A stretch of 64,000 bases of DNA from Thermothelomyces thermophilus ATCC 42464 (Eukaryota; Ascomycota; Sordariomycetes; Sordariales; Chaetomiaceae), in contig NC_016478.1 of NCBI RefSeq assembly GCF_000226095.1, positions 982,001 through 1,046,000 of the forward strand, written 5' to 3'. The translations under genes were made by a program, and so were the position numbers. This document shows, in pieces, positions 1 through 10,905 of the stretch. Under the pieces are notes generated by a model that saw nothing but the letters and a program-made list of their open reading frames with translations, was not told where the DNA came from and did not search any database. The first letter of the stretch is position 1. Each line of letters starts with the position of its first letter.

Positions 1-2685
1 ATTCCGCCGTCCCACACACATCATTCGCCTCTGCTCTGCCAGTTCATTCTCGAAACCCGTCGGCCAACATCGACGGGAGATGGGAATTTGCGGACAGCCT
101 GCAATACTACCAGCGTGCAGGAGTTCGGCGCGGCTTTGATGCGTTGTCTCGCTGCTGTCCCGGCCCTTGCATCCCATCCTCTTTGGCTGAAATCATAGGC
201 TTGGACTCTCCGTCAAGGATGGCAAGATGGACCGTTCGGCGTGGCCCTTCACTGCCCTACTCCTCTGGGCAACAGCCTCTCTTCCCGCCTGCTGGAGTTA
301 TCCCGTCGAGTTCGTTTCCTGCCGACCTCTCTGACGCAATGGGCGCTTTCTGCACGCTCGGCACCCCTTGGCGTACGAAACGGAGGGGACCCAAGAGCCG
401 GCAGTTCCTTGTCAGCCATGGAGAGGGCCTTGTTGACGGGCCAAACGCTAGCTTCCACCTCGGCGGGCCCCCAAGCTTCCGGTTCTATCCATCAGTGGCC
501 CAATGACCGCCGGCTGATGGAGCCAGTCGGAGAGACTCTAGCTGGATCGACAAAGGCATCTGGCCCCTTACCTTCGCCCGTCCGCTCGTCATCCCCCTTC
601 CCCGCCTCGACCCCCCCGTTGCCCTTCGTCATTCCATTCCATGCAAAAGTATTCAACCTGCTAAGATAACGTAGGATGCATACAGGGTGTATAAGCAAAG
701 GAGGAAAGACTGCTTGCTGTTGGGCGGGCATCGGCACCTGCCTGGCCATGATCGTCTTCCACAACAGGCATCCCCTTCCAACCTAACTTGTACGGAGCGT
801 CGGTGGGATGAGCAACACACGAGTGGCCAAAAAGTACGAGCAATGCTAGCTTCCCCGGCAAACCGGTCACATTGTTCTTGCCGGAACACCGGGACGGTTG
901 CGGACGGGATTCACTCGGCCGGATTGTCTTCGGTGCTTGGCCCACTTCGGTGGATCTCCACGTTTTTGTGTCATCCCCTTCCTTGACGTACATGACCTGA
1001 CGCTGCTACACAGACTATCCTTGGGCGACTCGCATTATCGAAACGGCCAAGATGCCTCTGTTTTCGGCTCACCGGTCGGTCGGGGCCAGCAGATGTACGG
1101 ACCTAGCTCTCGGAAAGTCCAGGGCGCCTCAACGGCTGCTGGCGCTTCCAAGTCCCGAAACCGTTTCTGCATCCTATCTGGGCGGGGGCGGAACAAGGAC
1201 GCAGGGTTCTAAACGTGCATATCCCGAGTGGGCCGCTAACAATCGCCAACCGAAGCAGACACCATGAAGACGTGCGGTGCAGTGAGCCCGCAAGTCACTC
1301 TACATGTGCTCTGGGGCATGCGTATCAAACGCGCCTCGCGCCTCACGCCTCGCCCGTGGGTCCAGGCCCGTGGATGGATGTATGTATGTACTTGATATGC
1401 TTAACATAGGATGCTGGGCTTGTCTGAACGCCAGACGTCCTTCGTATACCTGGCTACCACGGCTTTGCTGGAGCTACCGCTTGTTCTCCGAGCAAAAGAA
1501 AAAAAAAAAGCTCCCCGGCATTGATCTCCATTTGCCTTGGCCAATCGAATCATCTGTCGTGCCCTTTAGGAACGCCGCAGTCTTACTCTGTGTGCTTCGA
1601 GTGTGGTTTATTAGGGAACGCACAGGCCAAGGAATGTCAACCGGTACGGAGTAATCCGTAGAGGAGTGCTGAGTGTGCTGTGTTGTCAAGACCCCTCCAG
1701 AAAAAAAAAAAATACTGTAATTATCCCACCTGCAGCATTTTGGACAACACATTGCCCGACCTGACGCATCTCTGCCTAACCAGACTTCGCAACCTCTGTT
1801 TGACGTCGCCGCCTCTCCTGCCGAGCCAACGAAAAGGCAGCCCTAAGAAACCGGATCCCACGCCAACGATATTCTTCATTGGAATTCTGCCTAGCGTCAA
1901 CACGGCTTGCTGCTTCTGTTCTCTGAACCCCCAGTTCGCCTATCCGCGGACCCCCCCCCCCCCCTTTTTCCCGCCGTTTCGGCCTACTCTGTAGTTTCCG
2001 GAGAGAAGAACCCCTCTCCATGGATCGGCCCCATCTTTGCCTTCCATCCCTCGACTGGTCGGTGGGCGTTAGGTTCACGCCTCCCCGGACGCCCCGGCCC
2101 CCCCTTTGGATCTTGGCCGTTGATGAGCCTCCTGTCCCTAGTTTCCACCTCGCTCTTGCCCCAATATTCAAGGTGCCTTTCTGTGAACTTTTGGGTCTAG
2201 AACGAAGGAGCCAACCGGAATTTCTCGTTCGAGACAGGATCCTCAGTTCCGTTTCTCTCCCTTCCATTCTATGGGGCTGGCTCCACCAACGCAAACGGTG
2301 ATGATAGTCAAGCCGAGTGTACATGCACCCCGTCCTGTTACTCCTCTGTCTGGTCTGATCAATGGAAACACGTCTTCGGACCAATCCCAGACTCCCCGCT
2401 CGGCCAACTGCTCGAGATCACCCCATCTATTGTCCCGTCCTCCCCTGCCCCTGGTTAGTGCTTGGCCGCTCTGAAGGGCGAGACGGGCCAGAGGTGTGGC
2501 TCGATGAAGCCGGGGGGCCGTCGTCGTCACCTCCGCTTCCATCACATCCATCCTACTTTGCTCCCCTGTTTCCCACGGGAGGGGTTGAAGGGTCCTTGAC
2601 AAATGGACTGGACTCGTCGGCCCTTATCCTCCTCCGAGCCGTGATGGCGGCAAAGCCATGGTCAAGGGAGGAGGGCTCGGAAAGG
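1..2685. other. Intergenic, no gene recognised
   Basis: Open frames here are short, overlap on both strands and show no family resemblance or coding-type third-position bias. The DNA contains pyrimidine-rich stretches, a C-run near 1952-1965 and A-runs near 1499-1510 and 1700-1712. One copy of the dispersed hairpin motif lies at 1645-1660. The right end is probably the promoter of the KXD1-like gene. A gene fragment entering from the left edge cannot be excluded, but I see none. Confidence 0.6.
1645..1660. repeat. Hairpin copy of the dispersed TACGGA motif
   Basis: The sequence TACGGAGTAATCCGTA has 6-bp arms (TACGGA / TCCGTA) around a 4-base loop. Related arms recur many times in the gene-free parts of this window. 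Confidence 0.7.
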
Positions 2686-2692
2686 TATAAAA
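2686..2692 (+). promoter_or_regulatory. TATA box upstream of the KXD1-like gene
   Basis: TATAAAA lies about 320 bp before the ATG at 3014. It is followed by a CT-rich stretch and a CA repeat that would fall in the 5' UTR. Position and strand fit a core promoter, but no transcript data are available. Confidence 0.55.
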
Positions 2693-2906
2693 TGGGGGCT
2701 CGTTGACGAGGTTGAGACGAGTCCTTCTTCCTCCTTTCTCTCCCACTTTCTTCATCTCCCCAAGGACAAACACACAAAAGAGCACGAGGCACACTCTCCT
2801 AGCCCAGACGAAACCTCCCTAGTGATACACGCCATCCTCAGAGAACAACTAGTTACTTTGTCCTTGAGCCCTTCATCTGCGGCCACAAGTCTAACTTGGC
2901 CTCGAG

Positions 2907-2948
2907 ACACACACACACACACACACACACATACACATACATACACAC
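2907..2948. repeat. CA microsatellite in the probable KXD1 5' UTR
   Basis: About twelve CA units are followed by imperfect CATA units. The tract sits between the TATA box and the ATG, so it would be transcribed. A similar CA tract lies before LTE1. Confidence 0.85.
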
Positions 2949-3013
2949 CTCCTAACAAAGCATACTATATTTGTTTTGCCCCTGCCTTTCAATCTTCCCA
3001 AGCCTACCTCACC

Positions 3014-3455
3014 ATGTCATCCACCTACGCCCCGCAGTATTACGCCACTGGCGCCCTCCCCATCCCACCCAGCAAGCCGCAGTACCAGTACCCGGGCGGC
3101 AGCCATCAGCCGTACTACCCGTACGGCGATGACGGCGCCTACGCGGTCTCGCCGCCCGAGGACCTCGACGACCTGGACGCCTCGGCCAGCTCGACGTCGG
3201 GCTACGGCAACAGCTACTCGGTGGGCACCGTGACGACGACGTCGTCGTCGTCTACGGCGGCAGGCAGCAACATCAGCGGCGGCGGCGGGCGGGTCGAGTA
3301 TGACCGCGCGAGCAGCAGCGCGGGCTCCGCTAGCGGCATCGACCTCAACGAGTTCATGCAGGAGCGGTTCGCGGCGACATTTGACCCGCTCGCGCTCGAC
3401 AAGTGTACCGCCAAGCAGGCGCAGACGTGAGTGTTTCCCTCATTCCTTTCTTTTT

Positions 3456-3486
<31 letters not shown>

Positions 3487-4153
3487 CCTGTTCTTTACTT
3501 TTTCTTACCCTGGGAAAAGGGGGGAAATTGGGAGAGGGGATCTTGAGGCAGAGCAGGTAAAACTACTTGTTGTCTTCTCAACTCGCAACTCGCAGCTCGG
3601 GAAAGATCTTGCTGCTCTCTTGCGAGAGAAAGGGAAAACCCAAAAAAGAGAGAGAGAGGGAGGGAGGGAGGGAGGGAAAATCAGTGGAGAAATGTCACGT
3701 TAAATCCACCTTACTGACGCTCGCGAAACTACCCAGATCCGGCCACCTGAACGCCAAGCATCGCGAGCTGCTCGAGCTCCAGGCAAAGGCGCAGGCGCGC
3801 CTGGCCAAGACGCGCGCGCGGTTCGCCAAGGGGCTCGAGGATGCGCGAGAGGTGCGCAACGATCTCGAGTGGACGCAGAAGAAGGTCACGTAAGTAGCAA
3901 ACAAACCCAGACTTTTCCCTCCCCCTCCCCTCTAGAGAGACTGCCGGCGGCCGATCTGGCTGGTGGCTTCGGATCGCGCGGCAGCTCTTCTTGGGAGAAA
4001 ACAAAAAAAAAAAAAAGGGAAAAGGTTAAAGGGGAGAAGAAATCCTAACGAACTGCAAAAATCACCAGATCTCTCAAGGCCACGGCGTCAAGAAAGCACT
4101 CCAAGGAGTACGCAAGGGCGCGGGAGCGGTACCCGTCCCCGGACATGTACTAA
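3014..4153 (+). CDS. KXD1: KxDL-domain protein (BLOC-1-related subunit Kxd1)
   Basis: Three exons, 3014-3426, 3737-3889 and 4069-4153, join in frame to 216 residues. Introns of 310 and 179 nt begin GTGAGT and GTAAGT and end CAG. The first ~115 residues are low-complexity (Tyr, Pro, Ser, Gly). The C-terminal half carries the family pattern: a Phe-Asp-Pro-Leu-Ala-Leu-Asp-Lys stretch, a charged helix rich in Lys, Arg and Ala, then DLEWTQKKV and a Tyr-Pro near the end. Members of this family belong to BLOC-1-type complexes acting in endosome and lysosome or vacuole traffic. The disordered N-terminus makes the protein longer than the short animal KXD1. The family call rests on motif memory, so a profile search should settle it. 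Confidence 0.78.
3647..3677. repeat. GA / GGGA microsatellite inside KXD1 intron 1
   Basis: A run of GA units is followed by five GGGA units. A CT run (about 3472-3486) lies at the other end of the same intron, so the two purine/pyrimidine tracts could pair within the pre-mRNA. Confidence 0.8.
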
Positions 4154-5826
4154 CTCGGCGGCGGCGTGGAGCCCCCCGCTTACCGGTCGTTTGTTTGGTT
4201 GTTTGTTTGTTTGTTTTTATTTTCCGGTTTCCGGCGTTCTTGAGTCTTTTTCTTGTTGTTTCTTAGCTCCGCAGTTTTCCCATAAAAAAGGGAGAAGAAT
4301 GTTTGAGCCGCATCTGCAGCTTTTCCCGCGTTCGGTTGCGCGGGTAGAGGAGGCGTGGGCGGAGAGCGAGTCCGGGAGTAGGAAAAGGGGGGAAGGGGGG
4401 GATGGGGTGTGAGGAATAGCCTCGCGGGAGAGGCGACGTTCTCCCACGCACGAGGCTGCCAGCTCAACTGAGCTCAGCCGCGTCACAGATCACGCCGCAG
4501 CCCAGTCCCCGCCCGCTCCACCGATTCCCGTTTTTTTTTCTTTCACGAAACGGCAGCTGGTGGTTGGTGTGGGGGGGGGGGGGGGAGGGCGTGTGGTTTT
4601 GTGTGGGCGGCAGCCGCTTCCTTGAGAATCTCACACCCCCTCCTCCCTCCCTTCCCCATCCCCTCCTCTTCTTAGTTCCCGTCTTCTGTCTGACGCACCC
4701 ACCACGCATACAACAATACGCACGAGCGGAGATCCCGCGGCGGCGCGATCCGCCGGCCCACCACCACGGGCATCCCTCGTGGGTCTGCATGATCTGCGCG
4801 ATCTTGAGCGGCTGTTTCACACCGAGTTTATGACTTATGATTGGACGGAAACGGTTAACGGTTATTTCTATTTTCGGCACGGAAACGGGGGAGATCCGTT
4901 TTCTTGCGTATTTGGGGCTTATGTTCTCTTTCTGGGCGGGAGAGGGGTGGTCAAAAGTACCGGTACAGGGCTCGCCATGTGTCCCCCCTGGTTAGTTCTC
5001 CACCCACCCCCCGGGGCGGGTTCCCCGGCGGGCGGCCGGGCGCGGCGGGTTCGCTAGCGGACCCGGCTGGCTGGCTGTCTGGGGATGAATGAGAGAGGAG
5101 GGTGTTGTGGACCCCCCCCCGTTGAGGGCGTTGGGGCTGCCCCGCCTGTGCCTTGCCTAAGAGCACAGGACCAGGCTCGAAGCGTGGGTGGTTGGCAGCC
5201 GGCGAGCCGGGCAGGTGAATGGGGTACACTAAGATGGCCGGCTGATGCAAGGGGGGTGGAGGGCCTAGGTTTTCGTAACCGGGCGCCCGAGGGGTGTCCG
5301 TACTGCTGTTTCTGCGCTGAGGTTGGCTGGGAAAGGGGGGGTGGCTTGTATGAAGTGGACCGGATCCTTCTTTTTCATGTTGCTCAGGCGGATCTCACGT
5401 GTCTCCGTGAAGGGCGTCTAGTCTCTGCGTTTTCCGTAGGAGGTAGAAAACGGTACATCATTGCTCCCGTTTCTCTGACCGTGAATGCTTTGCCCGAGTT
5501 GATTCGAGACCAGCAACTATAAGACCCCTCGTCCAATGCCATAACAATGACCCCAAGCGACTTGTGGCATTGTGCCCGTCCCCTCTCGTCCGACCCGCAG
5601 CTGTCAAGGCGGTCAGGTGGCCTGGTGTTTCCAGGAGAGCCACCGGGAGGCCGGAGAGCTGTCGTGCGTTGACGGCCTCTAAGCCGTCACGTGATGCCCC
5701 CTTTCCCCATGGTCCCTTCGGTCCTTTGGTCCTTTGGTCCTCCCTTCCGCCTCCCTCTCCTGCCTGAATGTGGATCCCAACTCTCGCCATCCACACTAGC
5801 TCAGCCTCCCCGGTTCAATCTGTGTC
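4154..5826. other. Convergent intergenic region, no gene recognised
   Basis: This lies between the 3' ends of two convergent genes. It contains a TTTG repeat (about 4190-4216), several G- and C-homopolymers (for example 4570-4585 and 5108-5116) and short open frames without recognisable protein features. Confidence 0.6.
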
Positions 5827-5890
5827 TCAGCTATCAGCAGGAGTAGCAGCCCCTTCGGCCAATCCCTGCCCGGCACCCACACCCTCCCCC

Positions 5891-5924
<34 letters not shown>

Positions 5925-6588
5925 CCTTCCCCGTTCCCACCTCCTTCTCCCTCCCCCGAGACCGCGAAAGCCAGGTCCCGACGGGCTCTAGCCCCTTGAA
6001 CTTTTCCATGCCCTCCCAGGGGTTCTCGTTGAAGCTGGGGTCGTAGTAGTCGACGTACCAGAGAGGGTTCAGCCGGCCGCCGCGCCCTCCTCTCCCGCCT
6101 CCTCCATGGGCGCCACCTCTGCCGGCACCGCCCCACCCGCGCGAGGGGTTACCGGGCTTGTGCCAGGCGCCGGCTGGTTGAGAGCCGGCTGTCAAGGCTG
6201 GGGAGGCGGTCCCCGGGGGCGTCGGGGGCCCGTCGGGATCGAGGTCGTCGGCGCCGTCGCCGTCGCCGTCGTCCTTCTTAGAAAAGATGTCATTATCATC
6301 GTCAGTGTACGTGATCTCGTCTCTGGTTGCTGGCCCTACCGGGGCTGCCTTGGCCTGGCCCGTGTGCGCGGCAGGAGCGGGCTCGCCAGTTGCGATGACG
6401 GCCTCGTCGAGCCGAGGATTGAAGCGGCGCTTCTTGGACGGGCGCGCGCCATCGCCGCCGCCGAAGCTGGTGAAGCCCATGGTGACGGCCATGGTGGCGT
6501 CCTCCTCTGCGACTTCATAGTCGTTGGGGCTGGTGTCGTCAAAGTCGTCCTCGGCGAGGTCGATCTCATCTGGATTTGAACGAGCCAT
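5827..6588 (-). CDS. Conserved-looking RGG-rich, poly-Q hypothetical protein
   Basis: A single-exon frame of 253 residues begins MARSNPDEIDLAEDD. In order it shows an acidic N-terminus with a short basic patch (PSKKRRFNPR), a second acidic Asp-rich segment, a Gly/Arg stretch typical of RNA-binding RGG tails, then a conserved-looking aromatic block (LNPLWYVDYYDPSFNENPWE) near residue 175, and a nine-Gln tract near residue 225. The basic patch and RGG segment suggest a nuclear, RNA-associated protein; that is inference only. I do not recognise the family. High G/C at third positions and the ordered aromatic block argue that it is a real gene. It is convergent with KXD1. Confidence 0.65.
5893..5919. 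repeat. CTG/CAG trinucleotide tract (9 units)
   Basis: Nine perfect CTG units on the plus strand encode nine glutamines on the minus strand in the C-terminal part of the RGG-rich protein. Confidence 0.9.
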
Positions 6589-8028
6589 ATTGTGATTCGT
6601 GCATGCGATGCGGCTGATCGAGATGAGATGCTGATGATTTGAAGGTGAAAAAAATGTGGATGGGAATAAGCGGGAAAATAAAATTGAACTCTCACGAGTT
6701 GGAGTGAATCAATCAATGAGAGTGGAAGGAACGACGCCCAAATTTTGCGGGAATGTGATTTCCTTTGTGTTTCGGGTTTGCGCCGTCCGTTTACGGTGAT
6801 ATTGCTGTCCCCGGTGGGCGAGGGCTTTTGCAACCTGTGGCGAGGCGCCGAAACCAAAGGCCCGGCTGCCCTCAAGAATGTCCAAGCATTCCTCGAGCTC
6901 CAGAAAGTGAGCTCAGTCGATGGAAAACAACATTTGGATGCCTTTCTCAGCCTTGTGGGCCTTGCCAAAAGTATGTTTCTCGTGAGCCGCAGCTCAATGG
7001 GCAGTGTAACAGTCGGGTATGTACGGAGTAATCTGTGCTCTGTACTCCGTACTCCGTACACAGTATCGATTGATGTCAAAGTGCGGTCACACTACCCGAG
7101 AATCCTTGGGCTCTGAAAGCGGAGGGGCTGCTGCTGTCTGGGGTTGAGTGACTGTGATTTTCAAGCACTGATTCAGCAGTTAGCAGCTGTGTTACATACA
7201 TCATGCTGAAGAACATCCATCGATGAGAAGGAATATAGTTTGTTGGAATCGGCAAGAAACGCAAGGATTACGCTCTTCTGCACTGTGTCCTGTCTCAGCC
7301 TGCGCACTGTTCCAGACATCTATCACAGCATTTTCCGTCATTCAAGTCCCTGTTAGTGTAGAAATTGCCCCACCACCTCTTCCCCTTCTTTAGTAGTAAC
7401 TTCAGTACGGATTACATACATTGGGTTTACAGAACTGGGAAAGCCAGTTTCGAACGATGTTTCAAAAGTGGTTTATCGATGATCCCTGCAGGGAATCCTC
7501 GTACTTTTTCTCTAAATTTCCCGGCGGCCGATTACCTCCTCTAGCTTCTTGAGCTTGCACCAAACTCTACCCAAATCGCAAGCTTAAGTATCAAGTGCAT
7601 ACTACTCTGTAGTAGTTACTGTGGTAGTAGCGAACAAACAAGGATAGGAAAGTACGGAGGCATAACGTTACAAGTCTAGGCCAGCGGAGGACCTCCGTGC
7701 GCATCACCCCCAACGCAAGGACCTTAAGGGTATTTAAATATCCGCGGGCGCTCTTAAGAGCCTGTCTTCCACCTTTTGATTGATGATCCTTTCCACCTCT
7801 TTGCAGTCACAAACCAAAACAAAATTGTTCCTTGTAGGCCATTCCAGGCGTAATCGAGTTACCTCACTTAAGCCGGGTTATTTGGGTCAGGCCAGGACTA
7901 GGCGGTTGTTTGGTCAGTTCATCTACGAAGTAGTTATCTAATCGTTGAACTAGTGTACTTCGTGCTCTGCCCTGAAACCCAGAGCAACACCAGCTCCGTA
8001 ACCACCAACACCACCACCAACAACGACG
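6589..8028. other. Divergent intergenic region with dispersed motifs
   Basis: No gene is recognised. Copies of the TACGGA-type motif lie at 7021-7060 (two orientations) and 7406-7420. A symmetric TATTTAAATA near 7732-7741 could serve as a core promoter element for the plus-strand gene that follows, about 290 bp before its first ATG. Confidence 0.6.
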
Positions 8029-8787
8029 ATGACGACGGCGACGACAACGACAACGATGCGAACAATGGACACCGGGACAACCCCCCAAGCACATCGACCC
8101 ATCACCATCCGCCTCCCCTCCAAATACGCCACGGGAGAAACATCGGCATCATCATCATCATCATCATCATCATCAGCACCACCATCATCAAGAGCAACCC
8201 CTTTCACCCCGCCGCCGCTCTCCTTTATGCAGCGCACCTGGACAGTCACCCACTCGACGCTCAGCATGTGGCGCGGCTCCCGCAACGTGCGCATCACCTA
8301 CGGAGCCCTCCCGCCGCGGGACGGGAGGGAGCGGCTCTCGGACACGGTCGAGCACGAGACCGTCCCGTGGTGGGGGGGTGGCGGCAGCGCCAGCAACAAC
8401 AAGGGGGCGGTGCTCCGGCGCATCTCCGGGACCGACACGGCCTCGTCGCGTGGCGGGGGGGAGACGGGCGCCTGGGATTGGCGCGGCCGCGGGTGGCTGG
8501 CCCTCGTCGGCGGCAGCCACTGGGAGGTGCTCGGGTGGGGGCAGCGCGAGTGCCCCGGCGAGCCGGGCCGCCCGGTCCGGTGGATGGTGACGTGGTTCGC
8601 GCCCACCCTGTTCACGGCCGAGGGGCTGGACCTCTACAGCGATCGGGCCGACGGCGGGAACGAGGAGCTGGCGCGGGACGTCTTGGCCGAGCTGGCGAGG
8701 GTGTGCCGGGGGAAGGAAAGGCTGCGCAAGCTCGTGGAGCAGGATATGAGAGAGGTGGCCATCTCTTTGCCTTGGAAGGAGGCGTGA
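8029..8787 (+). CDS. Fungal conserved protein, possibly lipocalin/calycin-like
   Basis: A single-exon frame encodes 252 residues. Residues 1-65 are Thr- and Ser-rich, with a serine tract from an ATC/TCA repeat near 8147-8172. From about residue 66 the protein is ordered, with motifs MQRTWTVTHSTLSMW, NVRITY, WDWRGRGWL, SHWEVLGWG, WMVTWFAPTLFT and GLDLYSDR, ending in a charged helix. Alternating aromatic strands and a closing helix suggest a small beta-barrel such as a calycin, but this is inference and no ligand can be named. Alternative in-frame starts lie at 8056 and 8065. The first ATG was taken, so the true N-terminus could be shorter. Confidence 0.62.
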   Translation: MTTATTTTTMRTMDTGTTPQAHRPITIRLPSKYATGETSASSSSSSSSSAPPSSRATPFTPPPLSFMQRTWTVTHSTLSMWRGSRNVRITYGALPPRDGRERLSDTVEHETVPWWGGGGSASNNKGAVLRRISGTDTASSRGGGETGAWDWRGRGWLALVGGSHWEVLGWGQRECPGEPGRPVRWMVTWFAPTLFTAEGLDLYSDRADGGNEELARDVLAELARVCRGKERLRKLVEQDMREVAISLPWKEA

Positions 8788-8927
8788 GTGGGCGTTTGCT
8801 GGCCGGCCGTTTTCAGGCGTGTGGTTGCTGCACCAAGGCGGGATACCTGACTTTTCGATGAACCCGGGGGGGGGGGGTTGTACTTTCGTTTCAGCTGAGC
8901 TCGCTCCTGTGCCTGCCTATCTCCCTG

Positions 8928-10219
8928 CTATAAGTCTTCTTTTCTGTGTGACCGGCGTGCTCGGTCGCCGTCTCCGCGACGCGGCCACTCACGCCCGTCA
9001 TCTTCTTCCGGCCGCCGACGCCGCTCCCTGCTTCCATCTCGGCCTCTGTCCTGGTAATCTTGGTGGGGGTCCTTTCGTCTGTCAGACCCGTCTCTCTCAT
9101 TTCGGCTAGTTCTCTCGCGTTCGCGGCTGCGATATCGATCCCGTTCCCCACGCCCATCGTCGCGATGCCGATGTGACCGCTCCCGCCTGGCGGGATCGCT
9201 GTCCCCGTCTGGACTGTCACGCCTTCGCTCTCTACTCCTTCTCCTTCTCCTCGTCTTCTCGTCGTATCTCTCCTCCTTACCCTCCTCCTCACCCTCCTCC
9301 TCCCTTTTCCTCCTCTTCCTTTCCCGCCTCCGTTCCTCCTTCTCCAACTCTCTTAACTCGCGCTCTCGCTCCTCCGCTTCTCTCCTCCGTTCCTTCTCCA
9401 GCTCCCTCACCATTTTTGCCCCCTGCTTCATAATAGCAAGCGGATCGCTCGCGTCCAGCCTCGCCGCCGCTCTCTCTTTCCGCCGGGGATCCTCCTGCCC
9501 GAACACGTTCTTGCTCGGCGCCAGCGCGGCCGAGGATACCCCCGCCCGGGAAGCATACCACGGCCCGCCGTCCGTCAGGCCCTGGCCATCCCTGCCCGCG
9601 GCGTTGACGAAGCGCATCTGGTACTGGTCCTTGTCCTCGCGCTCCCTGCGCGACGCTTCGTCGTCCTTCCCGCCGCCGCGGGGGGACGGTTCCGGCGGCG
9701 CGAAGAGTGTAAGGTGGCCTTTGCTGTCGATTAGCGAGGCGGGGGCGGCGAGCTCGCGGGCTGCGCGGGCTGCGCGGTCCCCGGCGGCGGCCCGCTCGCG
9801 TGCGATGCGCATCTCGAAGTCGGTGTCGTCCTCGCCGCGGCGCTTGCGCTTGCGCCCGGACGCGAGGGCGCTATAGTCGTCGCCGCGTCGGTCTCGCTCT
9901 CCGTCTCGGCTCTGGGACGGGGGACCTGGCTCTGCATCCTCGAGCGGAGGCGGGATTTCGCCGCGCAGGATGGCTAGCCGGCGTGCCGCATCAATCTCCT
10001 GCATTCGCCGCTCTTGGGCTTCCTCTCGGGCCTGCGCTTCGGCTTCGTCGCGCCGCACGCGGGCGATGTTCGCGGGGCTGTAGACGTTCCATGACTTTTT
10101 GCCAAGGAGGTGTCTGGCATCATGTCAGATTTGGAACCTAAAAGTAAAACGGGGGGAAAGAAAAGGCAAAAAAAAGAAAAGAAAAGAAATAAAGAAAAAG
10201 GCGATGCTTACAAAGGCAT
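8928..10219 (-). CDS. LENG1-like / Cir_N-domain splicing-associated protein
   Basis: Two exons on the minus strand, 10212-10219 and 10113-8928, give 397 residues. The first coding exon is only 8 nt (ATGCCTTT), followed by a GTAAGC donor. The second opens so that the protein reads MPLHLLGKKSWNVYSPANIA. The Lys-Lys-Ser-Trp-Asn-Val and Asn-Ile-Ala-Arg-Val-Arg-Arg-Asp-Glu pattern is that of the Cir_N domain in human LENG1. The middle is helical with Ala/Arg/Glu. The last ~150 residues are Arg/Glu/Asp/Ser-rich coiled coil and SR-like sequence, as in spliceosome-associated proteins. A nuclear role in mRNA processing is inferred from this composition. CWC25, another Cir_N protein, is the main alternative; the N-terminal motif fits LENG1 better. 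The gene diverges from SEC18. Confidence 0.75.
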
Positions 10220-10905
10220 GATGAATGAGTTGCGGTGTTTGGGTAACTGATGGGCTTGATATCTGGAACGGAGGATGCAGCGACAGATTTCCTGTGTATT
10301 ATTAGTGGATGCACCTTGATGGTCAATCAGCTGCCTCTAGCAGGTAGCTACCAGCAGCAGGTCGCCTAGCGGGGCTCAGTACCCCACATTCCCGCCCCAA
10401 GTCAGTGATGGGATGGCAAGGGGCAAGCTGCAATTCCTTACACAATACACTAAAATCTGGTTCCGCTCCTACCGGAGCATATCAAGCAGCGACATATTTC
10501 TGTTCGCGGCCCAACACCCCCGGTCGTGGCGAAGTGAAACGTCGTCTGTCCCAACACCCGAGAGCTGCGACCAAGCCATTCGTTCCAGAAACATATCTCT
10601 TTTTTATCGACCTCCTACTTCGTAGGCGGCTTCACTCTTCACACCAGCGGCACAAACTGATCAGGGCCTGGAAATTGCTGGCTCATTACAGCCGGAACCC
10701 CGCCCTCCCCAAGGCCGCGCCTCCCACGAAACCGCTTCATCTCGATCTTTTGATCTCGACCAGGACGCCCCACCCTCCCAGCAACCGCCTAATTGCTTCG
10801 AGTGATTCTAAGCTGCCACGCGTCTGGCCCGACCACGACCCCCTCCTCTCCTGATATCCTCTGTTCTTTTGTTCGTTCCAACAACTCCCCGACAAACCGT
10901 TATCC
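10220..10905. promoter_or_regulatory. Shared upstream region of LENG1-like gene and SEC18
   Basis: The 686 bp separate two divergent start codons and hold no recognised gene. No clear TATA box is seen. The SEC18 side is CT-rich before its ATG. Confidence 0.5.
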
